Assembly (NCBI GenBank): GCA_964469455.1
Contig: CAYXZX010000043.1
Location: forward strand, 1 to 17,207
DNA length: 17,207 nt
Direction: 5' to 3'
DNA from: Fen-999 sp964469455
GTDB lineage: Bacteria; Pseudomonadota; Gammaproteobacteria; Burkholderiales; Rhodocyclaceae
In this document: positions 7,016 to 16,583 of the stretch, in pieces
Numbering within the stretch: the first letter of the stretch is position 1
Layout: each line of letters opens with the position of its first letter
Program-made: the position numbers and the translations under genes
The notes under the pieces: model-generated
The model's input: the letters and a program-made list of their open reading frames with translations, nothing else
Database searches by the model: none
What the model was told of the DNA's origin: nothing

Positions 7016-7035
7016 TTATTGCTGCAGCGCAATAA
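7016..7035. promoter_or_regulatory. Perfect inverted repeat before the Pat-type gene, candidate operator
   Basis: The arms TTATTGC (7016-7022) and GCAATAA (7029-7035) are exact inverse complements separated by TGCAGC. A TATATT (7002-7007) lies nine bases upstream and could be the -10 box, which would place the repeat at and just after the transcription start. That is a usual place for a repressor site. I found no good -35 box. The repeat lies 18 bases before the ATG at 7054, so an RNA hairpin affecting translation is an alternative. Confidence 0.4.
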
Positions 7036-7053
7036 CACTCAGCGCACACCATC

Positions 7054-9744
7054 ATGAACAACGAGCGTCACTATCTGACTCCCCTGCTGGAACCCCAGTC
7101 CATCGCCATCGTCGGCGCGTCCGAAACCGCCGGTGCCATCGGCGAAACTCTGGCCCGCAACATCCTCGACACCAACTTTCCCGGCAAGGTCTTCTTCGTC
7201 AATCCCAAGCACGACACGGTTTTCGGCCACAAGAGCTACGACAGCGTCGAAAGCATTCCCCAGCGGCTCGACCTGGCGGTGATCTGCACCAAGGCGGAAA
7301 AGGTGCCCGACATCATCGACGCCTGCGGCCGCGCGGGCACCAAGGCCGCGATCGTGGTTTCCGGCGGTTTCTCGGAAGTCGGGGGCCGTGGCATTGCCCT
7401 CGAACGCGCCACGATCGAGAACGCCAAGCGCCACCGCATCCGCCTGCTCGGTCCCAATTGCCTGGGCATCATGCGACCGTCGGCCGGCATCAACCTGACC
7501 TTCGCCCACGCCAGTGCCAATCCTGGCACGATCGGCCTGATTTCCCAGTCCGGAGCATTGTGCACCGCCATTCTCGATTGGGCGCTGCCGAACAAGGTGG
7601 GATTTTCCTCGGTCGTGTCACTCGGGGCTGAAGGCGATGTCGATTTCGGCGAGATACTGGAATACATGGTCGCCGACCCGAAAACACAGAACATTTTCCT
7701 CTACATCGAAGGCATCAAGAATGCCCGGCGCTTCATGAGCGCGTTGCGCGCCGCCGCGCGCTGCAAGCCGGTCCTGCTGATCAAGGTCGGCAAGCACCCG
7801 TGTGGGGAGCGCGCGGCCCGCTCGCATTCCGGCGCATCGGTGGGTGCCGACGATGTGTTCGACGCAGCGCTGCGTCGTGCCGGCGTCGTCCGGCTTGGCA
7901 CGGTGGGCCAGATGTATGCCGCCGCCTCCGCGTTGTTCTCGCATTTCCGTCCGCGCGGCAATCGCCTGGCCATTGTCACGAATGGTGGCGGTCCCGGCGT
8001 CATGGCCGCCGATCACTGCTGCGACATCGGCATCCCGCTGGCCAAGCTGTCCGAGGCAACACTGGCCAGACTGAATGCCGCGCTGCCGCCCAATTGGTCC
8101 AAAGGCAATCCGATCGACCTGCTCGGCGACGCCGATCCCGCCCGCTACGAAATCGCGTTGCGAGCCTGCCTGGACGACGACAACGTCGACGGCGTCATGG
8201 CCATCCTGACGCCCCAAGCCATGACCGATCCGACGCAGGCGGCACGCAAGATGATCGAGATCGCCCGGACCACCGACAAGCCGGTCGTGACGTGCTGGAT
8301 GGGCGAGGAGCAGGTACGCGAAGCCCGGATGCTGTTCAAGGGCGCCGGCATCCCGACGTTCCGCACCCCGGAGCCGGCAGTCGAACTGTTCTCGCACATT
8401 TCCAACTATTACCGCAACCAGCGCCTGCTGATGGAAACGCCCGCTTCCATCGCCGACCACGTGCCGCCGCGCCTCGAATCAGCCAAGCTGGTCATCGAGA
8501 CCGCGCTGCAGGAAGGCCGCAAGGTGCTCAACGAGATGGAGTCGAAGGCGTTGCTCGCCGCATTTCGCATCCCCATCGCCCAGACCGTGGTCGCCCGCTC
8601 GCCTTCGGAAGCCATGGTGCTGGCCGAAGAAATCGGCCTGCCCGTGGTCATGAAGATCGATTCGCCGCAGATCGTCCACAAGTCGGACTCCGGCGGCGTG
8701 CGCCTAAACCTCAACTCGCTCGCCGCGGTGCGCGATGCCTACAAGGAGATGGTCGATGAGGTACGCAAGAACCGGCCTGACGCCATCATTCATGGCGTCG
8801 CCATCGAGCCGATGATCCAGAAGGCCAATGGCCGCGAGTTGATGGTCGGGATGATGCGCGACCAGATCTTCGGCCCGACCATCCTGTTCGGACCTGGAGG
8901 ATCCGGCGTCGAGTCGACCGGCACGGACCGCGCCGTGGCGCTACCACCGCTCAACAACTTCCTCGTCGCCGACATGCTCGCATCGACGCGTACCTCGGCC
9001 AAGCTCGGTGCCTTCCGCAACATGCCGCCGGTCAACATGGAAGCGCTCGAAGCAGTTCTGCTGCGCGTTTCCGAAATGGTCTGCGAGTTGCCGTGGATCG
9101 CGCAGCTCGACATCAATCCACTGATTGTCGACGAGAACGGCGCGGTGGCGGTCGATGCCAGCATCTCGATCGAGCATCTGCCGCTTACGGCAGGGCGCTA
9201 CGACCACATGGCGATCCACCCCTATCCGTCGCAGCTGACGGTGAAGTACCAGACCAAGGACGGCCAGACGGTCACAATCCGGCCCATCAAGCCGGAGGAT
9301 GGCGACCTCGAGCAGGAATTCGTCAAGAACCTGTCGCCGGAAACCAAGTATTTCCGCTTCATGAACACCATCCGCGAACTGTCCCAGGCGCAGTTGATCC
9401 GACTGACGCAGATCGACTACGACCGCGAGATGGCATTCGTCGCCCTGATCAACGAAAACGGCCGGGACAAGGAAATCGGCGTCGCGCGCTATGCCACCAA
9501 CCCGGACGGCGAATCGTGCGAGTTCGCCGTTGTCGCCGCCGACGAATGGCAAGGCAAGGGGGTGGCACGCAAGCTGATGGGTGTACTTATCGAGGCGGCG
9601 CGTGCGCGCGGCCTCAAATACATGAACGGCGACTTCCTGTCCGAGAACACGCGGATGATCCGATTCGTCACCGCCCTCGGCTTCATCCTTTCCGCCCACC
9701 CGGAGGACGCCGGTCTCAAGCGAGGCGTGCTGGCACTCGACTGA
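7054..9744 (+). CDS. Pat-type protein: NDP-forming acyl-CoA synthetase fused to GNAT acetyltransferase
   Basis: An 896-residue fusion protein. In order, it has a CoA-binding domain (about 8-140, with AIVGASETAGAIG and LLGPNCLGIM), succinyl-CoA-ligase-like domains (about 150-460), an ATP-grasp domain (about 485-710, with VVMKIDSPQIVHKSDSGGV at 531-549 and DINPL at 686-690) and a C-terminal GNAT domain (about 740-890, with CEFAVVAADEWQGKGVARK). The GNAT part holds the acetyl-CoA loop QGKGVA (833-838) and a Glu (823) at the place of the catalytic base. The layout matches Pat/YfiQ protein lysine acetyltransferases, which inactivate acetyl-CoA synthetase by acetylation. The His of the ligase motif RSHSGA is present at 258, so ligase activity cannot be excluded. 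No Shine-Dalgarno sequence is evident at 7054. It is a single-gene unit. Confidence 0.9.
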   Translation: MNNERHYLTPLLEPQSIAIVGASETAGAIGETLARNILDTNFPGKVFFVNPKHDTVFGHKSYDSVESIPQRLDLAVICTKAEKVPDIIDACGRAGTKAAIVVSGGFSEVGGRGIALERATIENAKRHRIRLLGPNCLGIMRPSAGINLTFAHASANPGTIGLISQSGALCTAILDWALPNKVGFSSVVSLGAEGDVDFGEILEYMVADPKTQNIFLYIEGIKNARRFMSALRAAARCKPVLLIKVGKHPCGERAARSHSGASVGADDVFDAALRRAGVVRLGTVGQMYAAASALFSHFRPRGNRLAIVTNGGGPGVMAADHCCDIGIPLAKLSEATLARLNAALPPNWSKGNPIDLLGDADPARYEIALRACLDDDNVDGVMAILTPQAMTDPTQAARKMIEIARTTDKPVVTCWMGEEQVREARMLFKGAGIPTFRTPEPAVELFSHISNYYRNQRLLMETPASIADHVPPRLESAKLVIETALQEGRKVLNEMESKALLAAFRIPIAQTVVARSPSEAMVLAEEIGLPVVMKIDSPQIVHKSDSGGVRLNLNSLAAVRDAYKEMVDEVRKNRPDAIIHGVAIEPMIQKANGRELMVGMMRDQIFGPTILFGPGGSGVESTGTDRAVALPPLNNFLVADMLASTRTSAKLGAFRNMPPVNMEALEAVLLRVSEMVCELPWIAQLDINPLIVDENGAVAVDASISIEHLPLTAGRYDHMAIHPYPSQLTVKYQTKDGQTVTIRPIKPEDGDLEQEFVKNLSPETKYFRFMNTIRELSQAQLIRLTQIDYDREMAFVALINENGRDKEIGVARYATNPDGESCEFAVVAADEWQGKGVARKLMGVLIEAARARGLKYMNGDFLSENTRMIRFVTALGFILSAHPEDAGLKRGVLALD

Positions 9745-9772
9745 GGACTCTCTCCCGCAAAGGCAGTGGCTG

Positions 9773-11002
9773 TCATGGCAATCGCCGGATCGGTACCCAT
9801 TGGCGGCGAAGCAGTTGGTCGTTGCGCTCATCCTGTGTCACGCGGCGCGTTGTGGCGGGCAGGCGCGCTGACAAGTCGGCCAGGTCGACAAGTTCCGCCG
9901 TGGGAGCCTCATCGTCGGCCAGCGGACGAGCCAGGCCCTGCCAGCGCATGAAGACATACCCTTCCGCGAAGCCGGCGGGATCCAGCCAGTTGGCCACCCC
10001 AGGATCGGTCAGGCTTATGACGAAACGCAAATAGCCGTCGGCATCGATAACCGCCTGCGCGGATGTCAGGCTGACTTGATGATCGACGTAGTTCGGCGTA
10101 ACGAACCACGGATCGCCAAGCTGAATACCCTGGTAACGTGCATCGCTCTTCCTAACCTTGATGAGCAAGGCCTGGTCGGAGCGCAATCGATAGCGCGCCA
10201 TCACCGACTGTTGGCCGCCCAAGCCGCCAGTGCCCGTGTCGCTCGCACGTGGCGGAAGCAGGCGATTCTCGGGCAAGCGCTGAATCATGGGCAGATAGCC
10301 CTCGTTCCAGGTGCGCTCAGAGGCCTGCAGGTAATCGGCGGCAGTTCGCCAAGGAACACTGGAATCAAGGCGCGGTGCTTCCCGGTCGAGTCGCTCGATC
10401 GACAACGTCGTAGGCGTTTGCTGTTCCCAGTCGGAGAAGGTCTGCCGTGCCAGCAGCGCGCGCGTTCCCGCCGGCAGGGGTACCCACCGATCCGCTTGGC
10501 GCGCGCCGCCCAGAAGCAGTTCGAACGACTCTCCGGGCTTGATCCCCATCGCGTCCAGATCAATGACGGATAGATTGCGACCAAGGCCCACGTTGGGATA
10601 GGTGTCCAGGGTTTGCAGGGTGAGCATGACGTGACTACCACGACGCCCGCGAATTCGATACCGACCCTGGTCCGTCACCAGGGCCGTACTGTAAAGATTG
10701 TCCGGATTGTAGAGTCCGGCGCGACCATCGATGCCCTCGCTGCGATGGAAGTAGGGCTTGTCCAGATGCCGCGACTGCTCGAAGACCGCCAGCGCACTGG
10801 CCACCAGCCCTTCGGCGTAGCGCATCGTGGCATTGGCTCCGGCAGCCTTGGCGACAGGGTTGGCCGCCAGCGAAGCCTCCAGCGCAAGCACTGCCTGAGC
10901 CAGCGTTACCTCAGCCCCCTGGACCGGAGGCCCGCCGACGGCCAGGGCAACCACAAGAAATACGCGAATCAATGAACGGCAGAAATCTTGGCAATTGCAC
11001 AT
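9773..11002 (-). CDS. Exported protein with DUF1214-like region, function unknown
   Basis: A 409-residue protein. An N-terminal hydrophobic segment (IRVFLVVALAVGG, 12-24) followed by PVQGA gives a likely Sec signal peptide cut near residue 30. The mature part holds YNPDNLYSTALV (98-109), GRYRIRGRRGSH (113-124), a Trp-rich middle, and DADGYLRFVISLTDPGVANW with WLDPAGFAEG near 320-350. These recall DUF1214 proteins, in which a short carbohydrate- or lipid-linked role has been suggested but not proven. I do not recognise a catalytic motif. The start is secure: GAGGAGA lies six bases before the ATG, whereas an extension to 11170 would run antisense into folE. It diverges from folE over 89 bases and converges on the Pat-type gene with 28 bases between the stops. 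Confidence 0.72.
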   Translation of the reverse strand: MCNCQDFCRSLIRVFLVVALAVGGPPVQGAEVTLAQAVLALEASLAANPVAKAAGANATMRYAEGLVASALAVFEQSRHLDKPYFHRSEGIDGRAGLYNPDNLYSTALVTDQGRYRIRGRRGSHVMLTLQTLDTYPNVGLGRNLSVIDLDAMGIKPGESFELLLGGARQADRWVPLPAGTRALLARQTFSDWEQQTPTTLSIERLDREAPRLDSSVPWRTAADYLQASERTWNEGYLPMIQRLPENRLLPPRASDTGTGGLGGQQSVMARYRLRSDQALLIKVRKSDARYQGIQLGDPWFVTPNYVDHQVSLTSAQAVIDADGYLRFVISLTDPGVANWLDPAGFAEGYVFMRWQGLARPLADDEAPTAELVDLADLSARLPATTRRVTQDERNDQLLRRQWVPIRRLP

Positions 11003-11008
11003 CGATAG

Positions 11009-11015
11009 TCTCCTC
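11009..11015 (-). promoter_or_regulatory. Strong ribosome binding site of the DUF1214-like gene
   Basis: GAGGAGA on the minus strand, six bases before the ATG at 11002. It settles the start against a 56-codon longer open frame and is among the best ribosome sites in the window. Confidence 0.75.
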
Positions 11016-11091
11016 GCGAAACGGCCAGCCGCTCGCAGTATCGTCGGCGCCTGGACGGAATGAATGTACGTACCCACGGTATCATAGCGAC

Positions 11092-11709
11092 ATGAATGAA
11101 CCCGTTCCAACGATCGCCGCCCCTCCCTGCCTCGGCATTCCACGCCAGGGCACCTTCGATGCCCCGGCATTCGAGAAGGCGATCACAGACCTGCTGGCGG
11201 CCTGCGGCATCGCCGGCGACACCGTCCATACGGGCAAGACGGCCCAGCGCGTGCGCGAGCTATGGCAGAAGAGGCTGCTCGGCGGCTATGAGATTGACCC
11301 GGCGGCGGCGCTGGGCGAGGGCTTCGAAGACGAGCGCCAGGACATGGTCGTCATTCGCGGCATCGCCATCCACGGTATCTGCCCACATCATCTTGTGCCC
11401 TTCCGCGGTGTCGCCCATGTTGGTTATCTCCCGGGGGGGCGACTGCACGGTTTTGGTCGTATTGCCCGGCTGGTGGACGCCATCGGCCATCGATTCACAT
11501 ATCAGGAGTGGATGACTCGCGATATCGCCGACGCATTAATCAACCTTGGCAAGGCACGCGGCGGCGCCTGCGTGATACAGGCCGAGCAGCTCTGTCTGCT
11601 ACTTGGCGAGGACCGGCGCGGGGATGAGCGGGTGGTCACCCAGGCCTTCAGCGGCGAATTCGCCGCATCGGAACAGCTGCGGCGCGAATTCCTTCGTGCC
11701 ATCGCCTGA
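11092..11709 (+). CDS. folE: GTP cyclohydrolase I family protein, divergent active site
   Basis: A 205-residue FolE homologue. GTP cyclohydrolase I makes 7,8-dihydroneopterin triphosphate from GTP, the entry to folate and other pterins. Conserved features are TGKTAQRV (47-54), the zinc motif GICPHH (Cys97, His99, His100), the second zinc Cys (168), YQEW (137-140), and a C-terminal TQAFSGEF with RREFL. Two residues differ from the usual enzyme. The His of the HxC motif (E. coli His179) is Gln166, and the Arg that follows (E. coli Arg185) is Gly172. The usual Lys136 is Arg. It may be a lineage-specific active form or an enzyme with a changed reaction. The ATG at 11092 aligns with the family; the open frame upstream from 10972 is antisense to the neighbouring gene. 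No clear Shine-Dalgarno sequence is seen. Confidence 0.8.
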   Translation: MNEPVPTIAAPPCLGIPRQGTFDAPAFEKAITDLLAACGIAGDTVHTGKTAQRVRELWQKRLLGGYEIDPAAALGEGFEDERQDMVVIRGIAIHGICPHHLVPFRGVAHVGYLPGGRLHGFGRIARLVDAIGHRFTYQEWMTRDIADALINLGKARGGACVIQAEQLCLLLGEDRRGDERVVTQAFSGEFAASEQLRREFLRAIA

Positions 11710-11782
11710 ATGCCTGAGTCCAGTCGCGACAAGCTGATTTCGGCCATAATAGAATTCCGGTTTGCACTTATAGACGTCCGCC

Positions 11783-12307
11783 ATGCCCATCTACACCTTC
11801 GGCGACAAGAAGCCGCGTTTTGCCGACCCCGTCTGGATTGCCCCCAATGCCGTGGTGCTTGGCGACGTCAATCTTGGCCGCAACGTCAGCATCTGGTGGA
11901 ATGTCACCCTGCGCGGCGACAACGATCCAATCACCATCGGCGACGAGACGAACATTCAGGATGGATCCGTGTTGCACACGGACGAGGGCGTACCGTTGAC
12001 GATAGGCATCGGGGTCACCGTCGGTCACATGGCCATGCTGCACGGTTGCACGATCGGCGATTACAGCCTGATCGGCATGGGCGCGATCCTGCTGAACAAC
12101 TGCGTCATCGGGCGGGAGTGCCTGATCGGCGCCGGTAGCCTCATTCCCGAGGGCAAGGTGATACCCGACCGCTCCCTGGTTATCGGTTCTCCCGGAAGGA
12201 TCATCCGCCAGCTAAGCGACGTGGACATCGCCGACCTTCACACCAACGCCAGCAACTACGTGGCGGCCTGGCAGGAGTGTCAGCAAAAGCTGCATCCGCT
12301 CGTCTGA
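11783..12307 (+). CDS. Gamma-class carbonic anhydrase family protein (YrdA-like)
   Basis: A 174-residue left-handed beta-helix protein built of hexapeptide repeats (for example VVLGDVNLGRNVSIWWNVTLRGD at 24-46). The three zinc His are in VLHTDEG (His65) and GHMAMLHG (His82, His87). An Arg in LRGDNDPI and Gln in NIQDGSVLH also fit the family. It is cytoplasmic by lack of a signal peptide. Close relatives (YrdA, CaiE, PaaY) range from carbonic anhydrase to thioesterase, so carbonic anhydrase activity is a family name rather than a proven function. It lies 73 bases after folE on the same strand. A CATAAT at 11745-11750 could be its own -10 box, though no -35 box is seen. A terminator follows at 12356. 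Confidence 0.9.
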   Translation: MPIYTFGDKKPRFADPVWIAPNAVVLGDVNLGRNVSIWWNVTLRGDNDPITIGDETNIQDGSVLHTDEGVPLTIGIGVTVGHMAMLHGCTIGDYSLIGMGAILLNNCVIGRECLIGAGSLIPEGKVIPDRSLVIGSPGRIIRQLSDVDIADLHTNASNYVAAWQECQQKLHPLV

Positions 12308-12355
12308 AGCCAGGCTGACAACCCGACCCCAGGGCGAATCAGTTCAGAAGAAATG

Positions 12356-12387
12356 AAGCGGGGCAGGCATCACGCCGCCCCGCTTTT
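12356..12387. terminator. Rho-independent terminator, probably bidirectional
   Basis: A nine-base-pair stem is formed by AAGCGGGGC (12356-12364) and GCCCCGCTT (12377-12385), with a 12-base loop, ending in TTTT (12384-12387). It lies 48 bases after the carbonic anhydrase stop and 30 bases past the end of the converging TonB receptor. Read on the minus strand the stem is followed by TTCATTTC, a weaker U-rich tail, so it may serve both genes. Confidence 0.85.
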
Positions 12388-12417
12388 CCGCGATTCCTGC
12401 TCGCGCGTCTGGCTATG

Positions 12418-14790
12418 CTACCACTTGTAGTTAACCGATAGCCCGTACGTGCGCGGCTCCGTCCACGCAGCAATTCGGTAATAGCCGCCGACGTCGATAT
12501 GCGACATCTCCCTCTTGACGTTGGTAGCGTTGCGCACCCAGAGCGAGACGTCCGCCATGCCCGGTCCGCCGACCGGAATACCTGACAGCAACAAGCGGCC
12601 ATTGACATAGCCGGTCGAGGGCATCTTGGACTCGGCAGCGGAATTGCCGACCGCCGAGTTGGCCGCCGTCGCCGACTTCTGGCCAGCATAATTGTAGAAC
12701 TCGTCGGTGTAGACGTAATCAACGATGCCACGCAACGTGCCCCAGCGGGTCTTCGCCAAACGCCCATCCAGGTTGATGGCCAGCTGGTTCTTGGGTGCGT
12801 AGCCAATCTCGCTGTTCGACGCGGCATCGACCAGCGCCCCCGTCTGGGTAAATTGCATGAAACGCTTGAACTCAGAGTCGAGGTAACCATAACTGAGTTG
12901 TGCGCGCCAACCGTCCGCGATCTGGAAGGCTGCCTCGATTTCCAGGCCCTGCGTCCTGGCCTTGCCGGCATTCACTATGACTGGCGAAGTTCCGGCGGGC
13001 GGCAATTGCGACACATGCCAGTCGTTGACATCGGTGCGGAAGACAGCAACATTGACCTGCGCCTTGCCGCCCAGCAGCGTGGACTTGAAACCCGCTTCGT
13101 AGCTCGTCGACTTCTCCGGGCTATACGGCTTCAAAGCCTGACCCACCGTCTGAGCCTCAAGCGGGAAGCCGCCACTCTTGAAGCCACGCGCCACTCGGCC
13201 ATAGACGTTTAGTGCGTCGTTGACCTTGTAGGCTAGTGCCAACACTGGCGTGCTGGCAGAGAAGGTTTCTTTCGCACCATTCGGCGTGAACCCAGCTTGA
13301 TAACACGGCACAGGCACACCCGTGGCACAGACGACAGAGGTCGAAGCCGGCATGGCGTAGCTGGAATTCGTATTGATCCTCCAAAGATTGCCGCGCTTCT
13401 CCTCACGCGTATAGCGCATGCCCAGCGTGGCGGTCAACGCGGATGTCACCTTGTAGTCGACCTGTCCATAGACCGCTTTCGCATCGGTCTGGACCCGATA
13501 CCAAGGCTGCCGATAGCTGATCGGCGCGATCGACGGAGGAGTAAACGTGTAGAACGCGCCATTCTGGAATGTGCGGGTGTCGCCATCGTCCTCGAACAGG
13601 TAAGCACCCAGGACGTAGTTCATACTCGCAGTATTGCCAATCCATTGGAGCTCGTGCGATGTGGTCTCGTAATGCGTGTCCTTGCCTGCATTGAAAATCG
13701 GTACCGGCGTGCCATCGAGGTCCGTGCTGTCCCGGTAGCGCATCTTGCGCTTGGCGCCGATGTACTTGAGCGTATTGCTCGAATTGATCTCGTAGGTCGC
13801 CGTCAGCGCATGGCCGTCAATATCCAGCGTGTTGAAATATGAGCGTCCGGGATCGCTTGTCACCGTCGAGGGATAGGCGCCACTGGCGTAAGGAGCGATC
13901 AGCGAGGCGAGGGAGGGTAGCCGCCTCGTGGCGCTGATAGGCACGCCATTCTGGAAATAGTTATAGGGAGTTGAATAGGCCGGCGCGGTGTACAGGGCGC
14001 CGTACCCAGTCGAGGCGAGCAGCGCCATCGCTGTTGGCCTCTCGTCGATGTTGGTCTTGTCGTACGCATAGTCGATCTTGAAGCTCGGCGAGACATCCAG
14101 TCCAAGCGCCACGCGACCGCTCTGCCGGTCACGGTTGTTCCATGTCGGGCCGGTCGCATTGCCTACCGTTCCATGCCGCTTTTCATCGCGAAGCGCGAAG
14201 GACGCGCGCAGGATGCCCATCCGCGGCAAGTCCATGGAAGCCTTGACGACTTGGCGGCTGTAATTGCCGATTTCAAAGCCGACATTGCCGGAGAACTCGC
14301 CCGACGGCTTGCGCGAAATCATGTTGATGGCACCACCCTCGGTATTGCGCCCGAACAGCGTGCCCTGGGGCCCGCGAAGCACTTCAATGCGCTCCATGTC
14401 GATGACGTCGAACAGCGCGCCCTGGTTCTTGCCGACAAAGATGCCATCGACGTAGATGCCGACGGACGGATCCGCCCAGATCGCCGGCTGGCCAGTGTTC
14501 ATGCCTCGAATCGCCGTTGCCGCGATCAGCCCGCTGCCCGGCGCCTGCGTCACCGTGACGTTCGGCGCCAGCGCGTTAAGATCCTTGGCGCCATCGATGC
14601 CGCGCACCTCGAGTTGGCCGCCACTGATCGCCGAAATCGAGATCGGCACATCCTGCAGCTTCTCCTTCCGTTTTTGCGCGGTGACGATGACTTCCTCGAT
14701 TTTTTCCTGCGCCAGAGCATTGCCTGCATACACCGACGCGATCAGGACCGGTAGCACGCGCAGGACGAATCCACCTTCGTTCTTTCTCAT
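12418..14790 (-). CDS. TonB-dependent outer membrane receptor, substrate unknown
   Basis: A 790-residue receptor. The signal peptide is about residues 1-27 (ending AGNALA), followed directly by the TonB box in IEEVIVTAQKR (31-41). The plug domain (about 44-165) carries the family signatures PSVGIYVDG, IERIEVLRGPQGTLFGRN-like (DMERIEVLRG, 131-140) and GGAINMISRKP. The rest is the beta-barrel, ending in the aromatic Trp790 typical of outer membrane proteins. Such receptors import ligands too large for porins, powered by TonB-ExbBD. The TAQKRKEKLQDVPISISAISG type is common among receptors of bacteria that use hydrophobic compounds, but no neighbour identifies the ligand. Two Cys close together (VVCATGVPVPCY) probably form a disulfide in a surface loop. 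AGAGG lies seven bases before the ATG and supports the start. Confidence 0.93.
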   Translation of the reverse strand: MRKNEGGFVLRVLPVLIASVYAGNALAQEKIEEVIVTAQKRKEKLQDVPISISAISGGQLEVRGIDGAKDLNALAPNVTVTQAPGSGLIAATAIRGMNTGQPAIWADPSVGIYVDGIFVGKNQGALFDVIDMERIEVLRGPQGTLFGRNTEGGAINMISRKPSGEFSGNVGFEIGNYSRQVVKASMDLPRMGILRASFALRDEKRHGTVGNATGPTWNNRDRQSGRVALGLDVSPSFKIDYAYDKTNIDERPTAMALLASTGYGALYTAPAYSTPYNYFQNGVPISATRRLPSLASLIAPYASGAYPSTVTSDPGRSYFNTLDIDGHALTATYEINSSNTLKYIGAKRKMRYRDSTDLDGTPVPIFNAGKDTHYETTSHELQWIGNTASMNYVLGAYLFEDDGDTRTFQNGAFYTFTPPSIAPISYRQPWYRVQTDAKAVYGQVDYKVTSALTATLGMRYTREEKRGNLWRINTNSSYAMPASTSVVCATGVPVPCYQAGFTPNGAKETFSASTPVLALAYKVNDALNVYGRVARGFKSGGFPLEAQTVGQALKPYSPEKSTSYEAGFKSTLLGGKAQVNVAVFRTDVNDWHVSQLPPAGTSPVIVNAGKARTQGLEIEAAFQIADGWRAQLSYGYLDSEFKRFMQFTQTGALVDAASNSEIGYAPKNQLAINLDGRLAKTRWGTLRGIVDYVYTDEFYNYAGQKSATAANSAVGNSAAESKMPSTGYVNGRLLLSGIPVGGPGMADVSLWVRNATNVKREMSHIDVGGYYRIAAWTEPRTYGLSVNYKW

Positions 14791-14918
14791 CCCTATTCCT
14801 CTCTAGACAACCATGAATGTTCGGCGGGTACACGACACGCCGTTGCGCATCTTCCCCACTATGCGAATTTGTGAACTTACTCGGCCCTAGCCGGAGGAAA
14901 TCGTCTATTTGGATGTCG

Positions 14919-14936
14919 TGTTGCGAAAATACAACA
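14919..14936. repeat. Short inverted repeat between the TonB receptor and ftsB
   Basis: TGTTG (14919-14923) and CAACA (14932-14936) are inverse complements around an AT-rich 8-base centre, about 130 bases upstream of the receptor start. It lies in the 190-base gap that must contain the receptor promoter, and could be a regulator site. I find no convincing -35/-10 pair there, and a five-base arm can arise by chance. Confidence 0.25.
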
Positions 14937-14980
14937 AAGTAGTGCAATGCTGATCGCGAACCAGCCTTAATCGCGGGTCG

Positions 14981-15253
14981 TCACTTCTGCGGAATCTGCA
15001 CAAAGATTTCGCCGTCCTTGATCAGGCCGAGTTCGAAGCGGGCGCGCTCCTCGATAGCATCGAAACCGGTCTTGAGGTCGCGTACTTCCGCATCTAGGCC
15101 CGCGTTGCGGCTTTCCAGCTTCTGATTGACCTCGCGCTGGCCCGCCAGCTGCCGGTCCATGTCCCAGACCCGCAACCAACCGCCCTTGCCCAGCCAGAGC
15201 GGGTACTGGAGCAGCACGATGAGTGCCACCAGTACCCACGTCGGCCAGCGCAT
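14981..15253 (-). CDS. ftsB: Cell division protein FtsB
   Basis: A 90-residue bitopic inner membrane protein. Residues 5-20 form the single transmembrane helix (TWVLVALIVLLQYPLW). Residues 31-65 form the coiled coil (MDRQLAGQREVNQKLESRNAG and on). The C-terminus ERARFELGLIKDGEIFVQI is the conserved end of the FtsB/DivIC family. FtsB binds FtsL and FtsQ in the division-site complex that activates septal peptidoglycan synthesis. It follows eno after 11 bases on the same strand, an arrangement found in many proteobacteria, and is probably cotranscribed with it. The stretch before its ATG has no good ribosome site, so coupling to eno is likely. Confidence 0.93.
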   Translation of the reverse strand: MRWPTWVLVALIVLLQYPLWLGKGGWLRVWDMDRQLAGQREVNQKLESRNAGLDAEVRDLKTGFDAIEERARFELGLIKDGEIFVQIPQK

Positions 15254-15264
15254 GAACGGAGGAA

Positions 15265-16551
<1,287 letters not shown>

Positions 16552-16583
16552 GATCTGTCCTATCTGTAATCAGAAACATCCAC

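Noticed and set aside
6945..7061. Longer N-terminus of the methyltransferase
   Set aside because: The extension is Cys-rich, resembles nothing in the family, and would overlap the start of the Pat-type gene.
9745..9772. Terminator between the two converging genes
   Set aside because: The 28-base gap contains no stable stem with a T-run.
11003..11170. Longer N-terminus of the DUF1214-like protein
   Set aside because: A strong GAGGAGA ribosome site and a signal peptide fix the start at 11002; the extension is antisense to folE.
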